A stretch of DNA of 39,815 bases. Origin: JAIYDJ01 sp031400505 (GTDB lineage: Bacteria; Pseudomonadota; Alphaproteobacteria; Rhodobacterales; Rhodobacteraceae). The stretch is from the NCBI GenBank assembly GCA_031400505.1, contig JANNPZ010000064.1:1-39815 (forward strand), read 5' to 3'. The translations under genes and the position numbers were made by a program. The first letter of the stretch is position 1, and every line of letters begins with the position of its first letter. The notes below the pieces were generated by a model. The model had not been told where the DNA came from. It ran no database searches and saw only the letters and a program-made list of their open reading frames with translations. Shown here in pieces: positions 39,292-39,815 of this stretch.

Positions 39292-39815
39292 ATGGTCAGG
39301 CCCGACAGCCCCCCGGTGTTCGAACCCCTTGCCGCTCTGGTGGCGCGGATCGGATCGGGCAGCCGGCTGGCGGTGGGCGGCCACCATTTCGCCCGGCTGC
39401 CGATTGCCGCGTTGTGCGCCTTGGCTTCCAGCGGGGTGCGCGATCTGAATTATTTCTCCTGGGGCGGCGGCTTGCCGCTGGAAATCCTGCTTGCGTCGGG
39501 CAGTGTCGGGCGGATCGATCTGTGCTTTGCCAGCCTCGACATCTTTGGCCTGCCGCCCCGGTTTCGTGCCGTGGCCGAGGCGCGGTCGGTGCCGGTGCAC
39601 GACTGGCCGGCGCTGGCGATGATTCAGGGGTTGCGGGCAGCGGCGCAGAACTTGCCGTTTTTGCCGATGCAATGGCCCGAAGGGTCCGACATGGGCGCGC
39701 GTTGCCCCGGTCTGCGGCTTGCCAGCGACGAGGGGCCGGGCATCGGGCTGGTGGCGGCACAAGCGCTGGATACAGTGCTGCTGCACGCGCCCTATGCCGA
39801 CCGGGCCGGGAATGT
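39292..39815 (+). CDS. CoA-transferase alpha subunit (glutaconate CoA-transferase-like), 5' part
   Basis: The frame opens at ATG 39292, four bases after the IclR stop, and remains open to the window edge (174 codons), so the gene is cut by the window. The peptide begins MVRPDSPPVFEPLAALVARI and includes RLAVGGHHFARLPIAALCAL near 23-42, LNYFSWGGGLPLEILLASG near 51 and VLLHAPYADRAGN at the edge. These are the alternating-strand features of class I CoA-transferase alpha subunits (GctA/AtoD type). The beta subunit is expected immediately downstream. The acceptor acid is not known. Confidence 0.75.
   Translation, partial: MVRPDSPPVFEPLAALVARIGSGSRLAVGGHHFARLPIAALCALASSGVRDLNYFSWGGGLPLEILLASGSVGRIDLCFASLDIFGLPPRFRAVAEARSVPVHDWPALAMIQGLRAAAQNLPFLPMQWPEGSDMGARCPGLRLASDEGPGIGLVAAQALDTVLLHAPYADRAGN

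Overview
The window reads as chromosomal DNA of a GC-rich alphaproteobacterium, most likely a Rhodobacterales (Roseobacter/Rhodobacter-type) organism. The evidence is GC-rich codon use, protein families typical of that order (ThiY-type pyrimidine transport, ScfR-type regulator, serine-cycle enzymes, RTX protein, a long Ala/Pro-rich protein with a PilP/GspC-like tail) and a short intergenic motif (ATATTT-x-TGCCAAG-x-TGAA) that occurs twice. No rRNA, tRNA, CRISPR array, phage or insertion sequence was seen.

Positions 1-9175 form a reductive pyrimidine (uracil/thymine-type) catabolism and uptake locus. It holds the end of a beta-alanine/omega-amino-acid aminotransferase, a carbamoyl-amino-acid hydrolase (1943-3226), a dihydropyrimidinase (3557-5011), two cupins and a four-gene ABC importer (ATPase, two permeases, NMT1/ThiY-like binding protein) closed by a strong terminator. 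A RutR-like operator (1824-1839) lies just downstream of a candidate promoter for the hydrolase. Together these would import a pyrimidine-like compound, open the ring, release beta-alanine and transaminate it. The reductase was not seen. Two unrelated minus-strand genes (421-1693) interrupt the locus.

Positions 9248-24733 are a mixed region: cobT; a CPA2 (Kef-type) antiporter; a 1066-residue membrane-anchored protein with a PilM/GspL-like N-terminus; a SIMPL-domain periplasmic protein; O-acetylhomoserine sulfhydrylase; an RTX protein; an Lrp/AsnC regulator divergent from a LysE exporter; and an ABC importer operon (binding protein, two permeases, ATPase).

Positions 24879-29441 are the most interesting part. 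An ECF sigma factor and a membrane anti-sigma factor are followed by a small secreted protein with a KGKGKGKG stretch and a long Ser/Asn repeat tail, then (opposite strand) a DUF6065-like protein and a secreted subtilisin-like (S8) protease with a poly-Asp segment. Upstream of the sigma gene, the Ser/Asn protein gene and the protease gene, each in the correct orientation, lies exactly the same bipartite motif, GGAAT-N16-CGTT. This suggests a self-contained ECF regulon coupling a secreted protease with a secreted low-complexity protein.

Positions 29548-37103 hold a GT-A-like protein, a 783-base stretch with no convincing gene, and a ScfR/RamB-type regulator divergent from a serine-cycle cassette: serine-glyoxylate aminotransferase, malyl-CoA lyase and both malate-CoA ligase subunits. 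A perfect inverted repeat sits between regulator and cassette. The right end (37303-39815) is a tightly coupled set: a solute-binding-like protein without a signal peptide, an IclR regulator and the start of a CoA-transferase subunit that runs off the window.
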